This document shows, piece after piece, positions 63,321-64,000 of a DNA stretch of 64,000 bases. The DNA comes from JBBDQZ01 sp040905705 (GTDB lineage Bacteria; Bacteroidota; Rhodothermia; Balneolales; Natronogracilivirgulaceae). Within the stretch, counting starts at the first letter, position 1. Every line of letters begins with the position of its first letter. A model generated the notes under the pieces. That model saw only the letters and a list, made by a program, of their open reading frames with translations. It had not been told where the DNA came from and did no database searches. The position numbers were made by a program, and so were the translations under genes. The DNA is taken from positions 1 through 64,000 of the forward strand of contig JBBDQZ010000071.1 in assembly GCA_040905705.1 (NCBI GenBank), given 5' to 3'.

Positions 63321-64000
63321 CTAAACGGTACTTAAAACCACCAGCCGTGTTTGTTCAGATATAGATATGCTTTGATGGCGTGGCAAATTCAGCTTCAGGT
63401 CTGTGTTACCATTCCCATTTACAGAATACACCCCAAGAGCGGTATCCTGATATCCAGCAACATGACTTTCAAGTTCGGCAAATGTCATAGAACCGGGTTT
63501 CAGGTTATATTCGTTGAGATTACGAAAAATGATTTCAGCACCGCCTACCGTAAAAAGTTCGTTATATACGCTGTGCAATTCACGGCGCATGGCTATGGTT
63601 GCCAAAAGGTTACTCAGAATAAGCGGCCCAATGATGGTTTCGCTCCGAAAATTTTTGATGAGGATCTCATTGTTCGGGTCCGAAAGCTCCATCATGATAT
63701 GAGGCCTTTTTGGGACAGATTCCAGCACCTCTTCAAGCAAAGTATATCCCACAATAGTACGGGCATCGGCTTCTTCTTCATCGGCCATCCTGTCGCTGCT
63801 AACCAGTAGAATATGATCATAATTTCCGGGTTCAATGGCTCTCAATCCGGATTCGCGAAGGTAATCGATAACCATATGCTCACAGGTAAAATTGTCAGCA
63901 GCCGTCAGAATATGGTTAATATCGGCATACCGGGCCTCTAACGGTCGAAGAGAAGCCAGGGTAAGATGAAATTTTTCGTTTTGATATGTTCCAAGCTCCT
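63321..64000 (-). CDS. CASTOR/POLLUX-like ion channel, C-terminal part (gene continues beyond window)
   Basis: The frame stays open to the last base, so only about 226 C-terminal residues are visible and the true start is outside. They match the cytosolic RCK-like half of CASTOR/POLLUX/DMI1-type channels: HILLVSSDRMADEEEADARTI, then PHIMMELSDPNNE, an ISNLL-type helix region with LATIAMRRELHSVYNELF, GGAEIIFRNLNEY, and a C-terminal small beta domain. Bacterial members are thought to gate K+ or Ca2+ flow. The pore region must lie beyond the window. It points toward the RHS gene. Confidence 0.75.
   Translation of the reverse strand, partial: ELGTYQNEKFHLTLASLRPLEARYADINHILTAADNFTCEHMVIDYLRESGLRAIEPGNYDHILLVSSDRMADEEEADARTIVGYTLLEEVLESVPKRPHIMMELSDPNNEILIKNFRSETIIGPLILSNLLATIAMRRELHSVYNELFTVGGAEIIFRNLNEYNLKPGSMTFAELESHVAGYQDTALGVYSVNGNGNTDLKLNLPRHQSISISEQTRLVVLSTV

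Overview
The window is a gene-dense bacterial chromosome segment. It most likely comes from the Bacteroidota/Balneolota/Rhodothermota group. The evidence is two secreted proteins ending in a type IX secretion (T9SS) sorting domain with the NYPNPFNP signature, DUF3078 and DUF2851 proteins, promoters of the TTG-N18-21-TAnnTTTG type in front of both tRNAs, and three genes starting with TTG. A fused sucrose-phosphate synthase/phosphatase, a K+-dependent-type membrane pyrophosphatase and a K+-channel-like protein suggest a salt-tolerant member such as a Balneolaceae relative. The phylum is an inference. No integrase, transposase, CRISPR array or rRNA operon was found.

Layout. 0-7 kb: the tail of a possible QueD-like gene, a SpoU RNA methyltransferase, two outer-membrane-type proteins, a PyrR-like phosphoribosyltransferase behind a small secreted protein, and a DUF2851 protein. 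7-26 kb is mostly housekeeping: tRNA-Gln, prs-rplY-pth, hppA, pyrF, rnhA, tsaD, uvrA, secD-secF, purA. It is followed by a RuBisCO-like protein next to a cupin, then tRNA-Gly. 26.6-29.8 kb is a propeller-type sensor histidine kinase.

29.8-39.4 kb is the most coherent accessory block and looks like a salvage locus for peptidoglycan glycan chains. It has two NamZ-family (DUF1343) proteins, one with its catalytic motif lost, a DigH-like GHL10 lipoprotein, a BadF/BadG-type amino-sugar kinase, NagZ, a HIT/GalT-like protein (DUF4922), and an AmpG-like permease with a periplasmic domain of about 200 residues. NamZ and NagZ should release MurNAc and GlcNAc, the permease should import sugars, and the kinase should phosphorylate them. 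The HIT-like protein is a candidate for an unassigned nucleotidyl-transfer or phosphorolysis step.

39.5-52.8 kb: a YihY membrane protein, the sucrose-phosphate synthase, a T9SS protein with a tandemly duplicated domain, BipA, an FG-GAP T9SS protein, and an operon of a fused EtfB-EtfA and ETF-quinone oxidoreductase. 53-63 kb is one 3363-residue RHS protein. Its C-terminus carries the HxE...PCxxC zinc signature of the deaminase superfamily, so it is probably a polymorphic toxin, yet no immunity gene follows it. The window ends inside a CASTOR/POLLUX-like ion-channel gene.
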